Part shown: in pieces, positions 1-5,668 of the stretch
Numbering within the stretch: position 1 is the stretch's first letter
Layout: each line of letters begins with the position of its first letter
Assembly (NCBI GenBank): GCA_030266525.1
Contig: JAJDIC010000058.1
Span: 1-12,824, forward strand
DNA length: 12,824 bases
Reading direction: 5' to 3'
Source of the DNA: Desulfovibrio sp. OttesenSCG-928-G15
GTDB taxonomy: Bacteria > Desulfobacterota > Desulfovibrionia > Desulfovibrionales > Desulfovibrionaceae
Translations under genes and position numbers: made by a program
Notes under the pieces: generated by a model
What the model was told of the DNA's origin: nothing
The model's database searches: none
The model's input: only the letters and a program-made list of their open reading frames with translations

Positions 1-427
1 GTTTATGCCCCATAAAAGGATTGTTTACGTCTTCCACAACAAAGCTTCTCTCGCTATCAAGAACAAAATTCCGGTACGCATAACCGCGCTCGAGAATATA
101 TTCCATGCATGGGGGTACCGAGTGCTCCCGAAGCTCTTGCGCGGGGTCGTATCCCTCAGGAGCCAGTATGGCAGGAGCAGGCAGGTGAACGGCTTCGCCC
201 AGGACGCGTTTTGTGGCGGTTTTGGCACACACCGCGCCGTCGGGGGTAATGCGTTTGTCGGCAAGAATTACGGGGAAAAAGAATTGGCGCAAACAATCAA
301 TGCAACGTTGCTGGCGATTTTTACCGGGTATGCTGTTGCGGATCAGTTTGTGTAAAAAACCATAGGTGGATGAAAGCGCAACATTTTTTTTGCACAGGCG
401 ATAGCGTAGCCATTCGTAAGCATTCAT
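1..427 (-). CDS. Unrecognised protein, partial (C-terminus beyond left edge)
   Basis: This minus-strand reading frame starts with ATG at 427 and stays open to the left edge, giving 142 visible residues with no stop. An in-frame TAA directly precedes the ATG, which fixes the earliest possible start. A GAGAG stretch about ten bases upstream is a modest ribosome binding site. The N-terminus reads MNAYEWLRYRLCKKN. It is basic and aromatic and has no clear signal peptide or membrane helix. The visible part contains scattered cysteines (residues 12, 42, 45, 67 and 107). I do not recognise the family. A polysaccharide-related enzyme such as a family 61 glycosyltransferase is conceivable but no motif supports it. 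It lies 78 bases downstream of the DHH phosphoesterase on the same strand and could be co-transcribed with it. The plus-strand ORF over the same interval looks like a shadow. Confidence 0.6.
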   Translation of the reverse strand, partial: MNAYEWLRYRLCKKNVALSSTYGFLHKLIRNSIPGKNRQQRCIDCLRQFFFPVILADKRITPDGAVCAKTATKRVLGEAVHLPAPAILAPEGYDPAQELREHSVPPCMEYILERGYAYRNFVLDSERSFVVEDVNNPFMGHK

Positions 428-471
428 TTACAGCAGCTCTCTTTGGCGTGGGGCCTTGTTTCCTGTTTTTA

Positions 472-503
472 CCCCCTGCCGACCGAGCGATCGGCAGGAG
501 GGG
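472..503. other. GC-rich intercistronic stem-loop
   Basis: An 8-bp perfect stem (CCTGCCGA at 475-482 with TCGGCAGG at 491-498, loop of 8) is extended by C/G pairs across one bulged A. It lies between the stop codon of the DHH gene and the start of the next minus-strand gene. Neither strand has a following T-run, so it is not a canonical intrinsic terminator. It could stabilise an mRNA 3' end or weaken read-through. Confidence 0.5.
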
Positions 504-505
504 CG

Positions 506-1567
506 CTACAGTATATCATCCTGGTGATGCGGCAGGAGGGGAGTTTCTACGGCTGTTTCCTGGCCTTGCCGGGGGGCGGCGCGTTTGAAACGCAGTTTGG
601 CAGAGGCCATCAGGCGTTTAAAGACAAACATTTCCACGTCAGCGCCCTGGGCCGCGTCAATGGGAAATTCCGCTCTGGCCATGGCCCTGTGACCGCCCGC
701 GCTGCCCAGGCTTCCGAAAGCGTGGGTGGCGAACTTGCCCACATTGCGCGAGATGCCGTCACTTCGGAAAATGACCACCACGGTATTTTTGTAGCTTCCG
801 GCCACGGCGGCCCAGCGTATTTCATATACCCGCATGAAAAAGTCGGCCACGTTGACCAGAAGGTCCGGGTTGTCCACATCACCCAGATAGACGAACTGCC
901 CGGAAGAACCGACAGGATACAGGTTTGTGCAGGCCTTGGCGAAAAATTCGAGCCAGTGCAGGTGAAATTCGCTGCGGGCTATGCGCGACAGGAGGTTATG
1001 GTCGGCAAAGCGGTTCAGATATTGGTAGGCGCGTAAATCCCCATCATAAAAATGGCGCTCGAAATTATCCGTATCGGTTTTTATGCCGAACTGCAGGGCC
1101 GTAGCCAGCAGCTTGCCCGGTCGGATTTTCAGACTCTGGAGGTATTCCGTCATCATGGTGCTGGTTGCGCCGTATTTGGGCCTGATGTCCACATAGGCCG
1201 CGTCATAGGGCGTTTCCGGCAACGGGTGGTGGTCGATGATGATGGAAAAGGGGATTTCCATGAGCGCCGGGTTGTGGGTGGGCTGTGAATCAACCACCGC
1301 AAAGTGGGTATAGCGGGGCAGCATTGCCGGACGGAAGGTGCGCATTTTCAGCCTGGTATAGCGGACCATGGCCAGGTTGTCCGGGCGGGACAGGCGATTC
1401 AGCTTGGTGATGGTCACATCCTGCACACGGTGGCTCAAAATTCGCTTGAGGGCCAGGGCCGAAGCCATGGCGTCCGGGTCGGCTACTATGGTGATAAGCC
1501 AGCGTTGATCACGCGCAAAGCTTCCAAGAAGTTGCGCAAGTTTTGGCGGCGGACGAAAATAGGGCAT
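506..1567 (-). CDS. DHH-family phosphoesterase (possible NrnA-like nuclease)
   Basis: The protein has 353 residues from ATG 1567. An in-frame TTG further upstream (1639) would add 24 residues, but the ATG has a GAGG ribosome binding site at suitable distance. The DHH catalytic half shows DPDA at residues 30-33, VVDSQP at 91-96 and the signature IDHHP at 111-115. GIKTDTDNF at 161-169 supplies a further conserved aspartate region. The DHHA1-type C-terminal half carries GGHRAMA at 291-297. These are the metal-binding and substrate-binding motifs of manganese-dependent DHH phosphoesterases, which include oligoribonuclease/pAp phosphatase NrnA, c-di-AMP phosphodiesterases and RecJ. Length and two-domain layout best fit a soluble stand-alone NrnA-like protein, but the substrate cannot be fixed from sequence. 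No membrane segments, PAS or GGDEF domains are present, which argues against a GdpP-type enzyme. It lies 148 bases downstream of the cbiR-like gene. Confidence 0.85.
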   Translation of the reverse strand: MPYFRPPPKLAQLLGSFARDQRWLITIVADPDAMASALALKRILSHRVQDVTITKLNRLSRPDNLAMVRYTRLKMRTFRPAMLPRYTHFAVVDSQPTHNPALMEIPFSIIIDHHPLPETPYDAAYVDIRPKYGATSTMMTEYLQSLKIRPGKLLATALQFGIKTDTDNFERHFYDGDLRAYQYLNRFADHNLLSRIARSEFHLHWLEFFAKACTNLYPVGSSGQFVYLGDVDNPDLLVNVADFFMRVYEIRWAAVAGSYKNTVVVIFRSDGISRNVGKFATHAFGSLGSAGGHRAMARAEFPIDAAQGADVEMFVFKRLMASAKLRFKRAAPRQGQETAVETPLLPHHQDDIL

Positions 1568-1715
1568 GATAACCTCGTGAAAACCCGGGCGTTTCCAGGC
1601 GCGAGCCGCTGCAAAAAAACTGAAGGATACAAAGGGCAAGGCGGCCTGGTCGCAATAGATACTGCGCTATGTGCATACGGACCAATCTGTGCACGGCATT
1701 TTCCCAAACCATAGC

Positions 1716-2573
1716 TTATGGCTCGCTGAACGGCAACAGCCATGTAGCCAAAACAGGCATGGACGCTGCAACACCTTCCCAGGAAAATATTTCCAGCACA
1801 ATAACCGCCCCGGCCGGAACGGAGCGCACCAGCTTCCTGCAGGCGTCCTGTTCCTTTTCGTGCAACTGGTTTAGCGGGGCATGCCCGTCCTTGCCGGTCG
1901 TTTCGTGTTGCCCCTGCTTTCCCGGCGCACTCAGATGCACGATAGCGCAACGCTCCAGCAGGTCGGGGCTCTCCAGAATATGCTCCTGAGCGTACGCAAG
2001 CATGTGCCCTGCGTCGAGGCAGAAGCCAAAGCCCAGTTGCGCTGCGGGGCGGCAGATAGCCAGCAAATCATTTTCGCGGATATTTTCCAGATACAGCAGC
2101 GAAGTGCTTCCGCCCTGTGCGCGGAAGGCCCCGGCAAAGGCAGCCAGTCTTTGGGCGGCAAGCTTTGGCCTGTCCGGTTCATGGGGGGGCGGGTGTAAAA
2201 CAGCGCGGCAGTGGGGGCGCTTTCCGGTGTTTGTCCTGTCAGCGAGGTGCCGGGTTTTATGCAGGAGTTTCAGACAGATGCCCGCGCACATGACCGGGTT
2301 GTCCCAAGGCAGGTCAAGCGGAAGGTGCACATGACAGGAAAGGGCAAGTTCTTCAAGGGGAAGATCAAGCTCGTTTTCACCATAGGCGAGGCTGGACCCG
2401 GTATCAAAAAACAGCAGGGCCACTTCGTCCACTTTTCCGGACAGGAAGCGGCAGTTTTCAGCGACGCTTGCGGGCATGACCCAGGAAGGCGCGGCAATGC
2501 GTCTGTCAGGAGGAGTTTTTTGCCTGCCAGCACTGTGGATTGGGTGTGTGTTTTTCGCACAGGATACGTTCAT
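1716..2573 (-). CDS. cbiR: CbiR-like cobamide-remodelling phosphodiesterase (AP endonuclease/TIM-barrel fold)
   Basis: The protein has 285 residues from ATG 2573; no clear Shine-Dalgarno sequence precedes it, so the first ~25 residues are uncertain. The core resembles the xylose-isomerase-like TIM barrel of the AP endonuclease 2 superfamily. It shows APSWVMPA (28-35), a HVHLP strand (81-85), VLHPPPHEPD (125-134), YLENI with a likely metal-ligand Glu (161-165), CLDAGHML (185-192), VHLS (212-215) and VLEIFS (259-264). The opening pattern from SWVMPA through a KVDEVALLFF strand to HVHLPLD matches my recollection of CbiR proteins, which open the nucleotide loop of foreign cobamides so that cells can rebuild their preferred form. 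No cobamide-synthesis gene is visible nearby, so this assignment rests on sequence pattern alone; a generic sugar-phosphate isomerase/epimerase-like enzyme is the alternative. No cobalamin riboswitch was found upstream. Confidence 0.7.
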   Translation of the reverse strand: MNVSCAKNTHPIHSAGRQKTPPDRRIAAPSWVMPASVAENCRFLSGKVDEVALLFFDTGSSLAYGENELDLPLEELALSCHVHLPLDLPWDNPVMCAGICLKLLHKTRHLADRTNTGKRPHCRAVLHPPPHEPDRPKLAAQRLAAFAGAFRAQGGSTSLLYLENIRENDLLAICRPAAQLGFGFCLDAGHMLAYAQEHILESPDLLERCAIVHLSAPGKQGQHETTGKDGHAPLNQLHEKEQDACRKLVRSVPAGAVIVLEIFSWEGVAASMPVLATWLLPFSEP

Positions 2574-2672
2574 GGGGTGTCATTCTATGTCATGAAGGGG
2601 TGCCGAAAGAAAGCGTATTTTTTAACCACCCTGTACTATTGGGGATTTTTAATGAGAGAAAATGGCAAACTT

Positions 2673-2794
2673 ATTGCAAGAAATACAGCAGCCAGTGTGA
2701 TGCGAAAATTTGCCCGCGCCGGTCGCTGGCAGAACTTTCATGGAAAAAGAATAACCATTCAGTTTATATGAGTATGCGAACATTGCAAGAAATA
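2673..2794. repeat. 13-bp direct repeat pair (ATTGCAAGAAATA)
   Basis: The identical 13-mer ATTGCAAGAAATA occurs at 2673-2685 and 2782-2794, offset by 109 bases. Both copies lie in the non-coding gap between divergent genes; the second copy immediately precedes the hairpins at 2797. Such spacing could serve as paired protein-binding sites, but chance in an AT-rich region is possible. Confidence 0.5.
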
Positions 2795-2796
2795 AA

Positions 2797-2840
2797 AGCC
2801 GAAAGGCTGGACAAGGCGGTCCATTTTCCTTATATTTTTC
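2797..2840 (+). terminator. Terminator-like tandem hairpins with T-rich tail and no upstream gene
   Basis: AGCC-GAAA-GGCT (2797-2808) forms a perfect 4-bp stem closed by a GNRA tetraloop. Next to it, TGGAC (2808-2812) pairs with GTCCA (2819-2823) around a 6-base loop. The second stem is directly followed by TTTTCCTTATATTTTTC (2824-2840). On the plus strand this looks like a modest intrinsic terminator. No plus-strand protein gene precedes it, so it may end a short RNA or act as an attenuator ahead of the small gene at 2945. The 5-bp stem is short, hence moderate confidence. Confidence 0.4.
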
Positions 2841-2889
2841 TTGCGTCGGCTGGTGAAGCTTAAAAAAATCAGCCAGATGCATACAATGC

Positions 2890-2918
2890 CCGGCAAGGCG
2901 AACCCTTTCGCAATCCGG
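2890..2918 (+). promoter_or_regulatory. Leader hairpin upstream of the 52-residue ORF
   Basis: GCGAA (2898-2902) pairs with TTCGC (2907-2911) around a CCCT loop. An outer CCGG/CCGG pair (2890-2893 with 2915-2918) closes it across a small internal loop. The structure ends 15 bases before the AAGAGG ribosome binding site of the small ORF, so it would lie in that gene's 5' leader. It matches no riboswitch class that I recognise. Confidence 0.35.
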
Positions 2919-2933
2919 TCGACCCTGGCTACC

Positions 2934-2939
2934 AAGAGG
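2934..2939 (+). promoter_or_regulatory. Strong ribosome binding site (AAGAGG) for the 52-residue ORF
   Basis: AAGAGG lies five bases before ATG 2945, an excellent Shine-Dalgarno match and spacing. It is the main reason to treat the short ORF behind it as a real gene. Confidence 0.65.
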
Positions 2940-2944
2940 CTCTT

Positions 2945-3103
2945 ATGCGTTTCGTCAAGGCGTATCTACAACACCGCTTCAATCCGCTTCACGTATACTG
3001 TCGTCTGCGTGACTACGGCTTGTCCAGTAACATGGCTATCCGCGTATCCAACGCCTATGAGCGTGTTTACAAGGTATGCGGCCTGGGCAAGGCCTCCCTG
3101 TAG
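2945..3103 (+). CDS. Small basic protein of unknown function (52 residues)
   Basis: ATG 2945 to TAG 3103 encodes 52 residues beginning MRFVKAYLQHRFNPLHVYCR. The composition is protein-like: rich in Arg, Tyr, Leu and Val, with amphipathic helical character through residues 1-23 and again through about 27-45 (SNMAIRVSNAYERVYK). It carries two cysteines (19 and 45), a net positive charge and no signal peptide or membrane helix. The start is supported by a near-ideal AAGAGG Shine-Dalgarno sequence. The gene is isolated: divergent from the cbiR-like gene and convergent with the glycosyltransferase, with a large inverted repeat just downstream. The pattern looks like a small conserved cytosolic or nucleic-acid-associated protein, but I cannot assign a function. 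A 112-codon minus-strand ORF opposite it (2966-3304) is less plausible. Confidence 0.6.
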   Translation: MRFVKAYLQHRFNPLHVYCRLRDYGLSSNMAIRVSNAYERVYKVCGLGKASL

Positions 3104-3207
3104 TTCCACCACTTCTCCCGGTTCAGTCTTCCGCCTGCCCCCCTCTGCCTTTTCCCAAAAAGGGAGCGAAGCAATCCTTTTTCTCTTCCCCAGTATCGGC
3201 GAGCGCC

Positions 3208-3336
3208 GAGGAAACGCGGAGTTTTTCATCTGGTAAGGCGCGCGTTCTTTTTCAAGGCAGGCTGGACTCTTCCGTCCTGCCTGCCTTGAAAAAGAACGCA
3301 GCAACGCAGTCCAGATGAAAAAATCCGCGTTTCCTC
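3208..3336. repeat. Large nested inverted repeat (129-nt potential hairpin)
   Basis: The inner arms at 3242-3267 and 3274-3299 are 26 nt each, with one mismatched position and a 6-nt loop TCTTCC. The outer arms at 3208-3233 and 3311-3336 are again 26 nt with one mismatch. Asymmetric spacers of 8 and 11 nt separate the outer and inner arms. The outer arms begin GAGGAAACGCGG and the inner arms begin GCGTTCTTTTTCAAGG. The element lies between convergent genes, and its right end covers two bases of the glycosyltransferase stop codon. No target-site duplication is evident at its ends. It could be a bidirectional terminator, an mRNA-stabilising hairpin, or a miniature inverted-repeat or REP-like element. 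The sequence alone does not decide. Confidence 0.85.
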
Positions 3337-4540
3337 ACTTGAGGAGGACTTCCAGTTGCTCCATACACTCATCCTGGGCGTATTGCAGGGCCATTGTTCT
3401 GCCGCAGGCTCCCATGGTTTCCTTGCTGTCCCGGTTATTTGCCAGAGTTGTCAGAGCATCGGCAAGAAGATCCAGCGAATCCGGGTGCGGGCTTTTTCTC
3501 CCTGTACACGCATAATGGGCGTCGGGAAGCTTGCTGCCCTGCGGCAGTTCAGTCAGCTCTGTTTCCGGCACCGGGAACAGCTTTCCGTTTACACCGTCGG
3601 TTATCAGTTCCGGCAGGTTGCTTACGGCAAAGCAAAACACGGGTTTTCGGGCCAGCCCTGCTTCAATGACCACGTTGCCGAAGCCTTCCCATAAGGATGT
3701 GAGCACAAAAACGTCAATGGCCCGCCAAAAAGGCGACAGATCGGTCATAAATCCTGCAAAGCAGGTTTTGTCTTCGACGCCGAGCTGTTTCGCCAGGTGT
3801 TTCAGCTCCTGCTCCCGCTCGCCTTTTCCGGCGATGAGAATGCGAAAGTCGACGGAGCGCTCCATCAGCTTTGCGCCGAGCGCCAGTAACAGGTGCTGGG
3901 CTTTTTGCCTGTTAAGCCGGGCGGCGTTTCCCAGAATAAGGGGGCGCGTTGCGCCATTGCCGAGTTCCGGGAAAAAGCGGGGGTCAGCAGCGGCGGCAAG
4001 GGCGGCGTCAAAGGCGGAAATGTCGATACCGTTGGGGATAACGCTGATGCGCTCTTGCGGGATAAGCGAGGGGTTGTTAACCAGGACCATGTCTTTTGTG
4101 GCTTGTGAATTGGCGACAAGCCGGGTGATCACACTGCCGAAAAGGTAGCGGTTGAGGACGGAATTACTGACGGGTAGTGCGCTGCCGCGCCTGTAAACAA
4201 TATGTTCCACCCCGGCAGCTTTGGCGGCGGGGCCTGCTGTTTTCAGATCCGAGGGCAGGTTCATGACCAGCGCATGTACCTTGCGCGAGCGAAAAAAATG
4301 TACCAGGCGCAGGCGCAGGACAGGATCAAGAAAACTCAGTTTGCCGATACGAAAGGCAAAGCGTGTCACTTCCGGTACGTTGGCAAGTCTGGCGTACAGT
4401 TCCGAGTCATGGCGGCAGATGAAGAGAACGCGCCAGCCTCTGCGGGCAAAAGAGAGGGCGGCCTGAAAGTGCCATACCTCGCCGCCGCCCCAGCTTTGGG
4501 TGCTGTTGCAAAAACAGATGGTTCGCTTATTATTTTGCAT
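3335..4540 (-). CDS. GT4-family glycosyltransferase
   Basis: The protein has 401 residues from ATG 4540. The frame extends upstream to a TTG at 4636, but those 32 residues are Cys/Thr-rich and unlike this family, so the ATG is preferred although its ribosome binding site is poor. The N-terminal Rossmann domain opens with ICFCNSTQSWGGGEVW (8-23), the glycine-rich loop of GT-B enzymes. The C-terminal domain has IPNGID (168-173), GNAARLNRQK (204-213), an IAGKGE strand (236-241) and the EX7E element within LTSLWEGFGNVVIEAG (280-295; Glu285 and Glu293), which binds the nucleotide sugar. This is the standard retaining GT4 layout used to build lipopolysaccharide core, capsule or other glycans at the inner face of the membrane. 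Donor and acceptor cannot be read from sequence. No other glycan gene is adjacent, so it looks like a solitary transferase. Its stop codon lies in the outer arm of the large inverted repeat. Confidence 0.88.
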   Translation of the reverse strand: MQNNKRTICFCNSTQSWGGGEVWHFQAALSFARRGWRVLFICRHDSELYARLANVPEVTRFAFRIGKLSFLDPVLRLRLVHFFRSRKVHALVMNLPSDLKTAGPAAKAAGVEHIVYRRGSALPVSNSVLNRYLFGSVITRLVANSQATKDMVLVNNPSLIPQERISVIPNGIDISAFDAALAAAADPRFFPELGNGATRPLILGNAARLNRQKAQHLLLALGAKLMERSVDFRILIAGKGEREQELKHLAKQLGVEDKTCFAGFMTDLSPFWRAIDVFVLTSLWEGFGNVVIEAGLARKPVFCFAVSNLPELITDGVNGKLFPVPETELTELPQGSKLPDAHYACTGRKSPHPDSLDLLADALTTLANNRDSKETMGACGRTMALQYAQDECMEQLEVLLK

Positions 4541-4646
4541 ACAAAGTGACAGTGTTGCCGTGGTTTCGGTAAAGTCGCAAAGTTTTATCAGCCCCCCTGA
4601 CGGGCAGCAAGTGAAAAGAAGGAAATGAGGCAGCAATCAGCGTTCC

Positions 4647-4652
4647 GGAAGG
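4647..4652 (+). promoter_or_regulatory. Ribosome binding site deciding the methyltransferase start
   Basis: GGAAGG lies eight bases before ATG 4661. The alternative upstream ATG at 4625 has its GGA only one base away, too close for normal initiation. This favours the 297-residue form over the 309-residue form. Confidence 0.55.
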
Positions 4653-4660
4653 TATTCGCA

Positions 4661-5554
4661 ATGTTCCCCGATTCCCACGATAGCCCCTATACCGCCGATA
4701 GCCCATATACCGCGGATAGCGCAGAGGCCACTGCCGCAGATCTTGGACCCGCTATCGCCATCGGGACTCCCGAGCAGGCCGCCAGCTATTTCCCGCGTGG
4801 CCTGCGGCAGCCTGAAGGGTCGTTCCGCTTTTCGGCGGACGCCTTGTTGTTGTCCTGCTTTTTTCCGCCCGGAAGGGGCGAAACACTGCTCGATATCGGG
4901 ACCGGCTGCGGCGTTGTGGCCTTTGGTGCCTTGCTGCGCCATGTGTGCGCAAGGGCTGCGGGCGTTGAATTGTCCGAAATATTGGTCCAGGCGGCGAACG
5001 AGAATGCCATACAACTCGGACTTGCCGACAGGTTCAGGTGTTTTCAGTATGATGCAGGATATGCGGTTACTTCACGAAAGCTTATTGAAGATCTATCGGT
5101 TTTTGAAAAAAGCCTTGATGCTACCCGCTTGGGCGGCTCGTGGCCGGGCTTTGATTATGTTGCATTCAACCCGCCTTTTTACACGCAGGGAAGCGGGCGT
5201 TTACCTAAAAACGCTTTGCGGCGGCAGGCCCTGTTTGCGAAAGAGCACACTCTGGAAGATTTTTGCCGTCTTGCGGCAAGAGCCGTGAAGCCCACAGGAC
5301 GAGTAGCGCTGGTTTATCCGGCAGAAGGCATGTACCGTATGGGCAAGGCACTGGCAGGGAGCGCTTTGCACATTCGACGCCAGATGCCGGTAATATTTCG
5401 CAAGGGTAAAGCGCCCGCCCGATACCTGGTTGAAGCCTGTAAAGAATTCGCGCCGATACAAAACGAAGACCCGCTTGTGCTGCATGATGACACAGGGGCG
5501 CTTACTCCGGAAGCCGCGCAATTCTGCCCTTACCTGATGGCCGGGCGGGAATAA
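4661..5554 (+). CDS. TrmN6/YfiC-like N6-adenine methyltransferase
   Basis: The protein has 297 residues from ATG 4661 (309 if translated from 4625). A Rossmann SAM-binding fold is shown by LLDIGTGCGVV (76-86) and the acidic GVEL at 101-104. The catalytic NPPF of N6-adenine and related amino methyltransferases is at 170-173. The region before motif I, FRFSADALLLSCF (55-67), corresponds to the conserved entry of the YfiC/TrmN6 family, which methylates A37 of tRNA1(Val) in E. coli. It is longer than E. coli YfiC, with about 40 extra N-terminal residues (including a duplicated hexapeptide) and a segment before NPPF around residues 135-165. The tRNA target is inferred from the family; another RNA or protein target is possible. 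It is divergent from the glycosyltransferase (120-bp gap) and convergent with nadB. Confidence 0.8.
   Translation: MFPDSHDSPYTADSPYTADSAEATAADLGPAIAIGTPEQAASYFPRGLRQPEGSFRFSADALLLSCFFPPGRGETLLDIGTGCGVVAFGALLRHVCARAAGVELSEILVQAANENAIQLGLADRFRCFQYDAGYAVTSRKLIEDLSVFEKSLDATRLGGSWPGFDYVAFNPPFYTQGSGRLPKNALRRQALFAKEHTLEDFCRLAARAVKPTGRVALVYPAEGMYRMGKALAGSALHIRRQMPVIFRKGKAPARYLVEACKEFAPIQNEDPLVLHDDTGALTPEAAQFCPYLMAGRE
4679..4720 (+). repeat. 18-bp tandem repeat in the methyltransferase N-terminus
   Basis: Two 18-bp units (4679-4696 and 4697-4714, two mismatches) plus a partial third (GATAGC) encode DSPYTA twice followed by DS. The repeat stays in frame and lies in the non-conserved N-terminal extension, so copy-number change would leave the enzyme core intact. 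Confidence 0.7.
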
Positions 5555-5601
5555 TCGCCCATCGGAAGCTCCAGTCAAGGCCAAACGCTCCGCTCTCCCT
5601 T

Positions 5602-5622
5602 CCCTTTTGGGGCCGCCAAGGG
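5602..5622. other. Weak hairpin between convergent genes
   Basis: CCC and TTGG pair with CCAA and GGG around a short GGCCG loop with a two-base bulge. It lies in the 114-bp gap between the 3' ends of the methyltransferase and nadB. Neither strand has an adjacent T-run, so its role as a terminator is uncertain. I see no better terminator candidate in this gap. Confidence 0.3.
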
Positions 5623-5668
5623 CAAATCGCTCCTTCATCCTGTTTTCGAATCCTGCTCCGAAAATTCC

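Larger units (their letters stand above)
2574..2944. other. 371-bp AT-richer intergenic region without a convincing protein gene
   Basis: This gap lies between the divergent cbiR-like gene and the 52-residue plus-strand ORF, so it should contain promoters for both. ORFs of 77 to 107 codons cross it on both strands, but they show no recognisable motifs, lack good ribosome binding sites and have Cys/His/Lys-rich compositions typical of non-coding frames. The region does contain a 13-bp direct repeat, a terminator-like pair of hairpins and a leader hairpin, listed separately. I could not identify convincing -35/-10 elements. Confidence 0.6.

Noticed and set aside
443..1036. 197-codon plus-strand ORF opposite the DHH gene
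   Set aside because: It is antisense to a gene with clear catalytic motifs; the translation looks random.
2729..2744. Sigma-54-like site (TGGCAG followed by TTCA)
   Set aside because: The -12 GC dinucleotide is absent, so the match is not credible.
2574..2760. Cobalamin riboswitch upstream of the cbiR-like gene
   Set aside because: The conserved B12-box and surrounding elements are not present on the minus strand.
2649..2882. 77-codon minus-strand ORF in the intergenic gap
   Set aside because: No convincing ribosome binding site was seen, the composition is Cys/His/Lys-heavy, and it overlaps the terminator-like hairpins.
2848..2940. Possible riboswitch or tRNA-like RNA before the small gene (the end reads GGCTACCA)
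   Set aside because: I compared it from memory with c-di-GMP (GEMM), cobalamin, SAM, glycine and fluoride riboswitches and with a tRNA cloverleaf. The required conserved blocks are missing, so only a generic hairpin is reported.
2966..3304. 112-codon minus-strand ORF opposite the 52-residue gene and palindrome
   Set aside because: It starts inside the inverted repeat and has no family features. The plus-strand ORF has the better ribosome binding site and composition.
3531..4148. 205-codon plus-strand ORF opposite the glycosyltransferase
   Set aside because: It is antisense to the EX7E-containing gene, and its Ser/Pro/Arg-rich composition is typical of a shadow frame.
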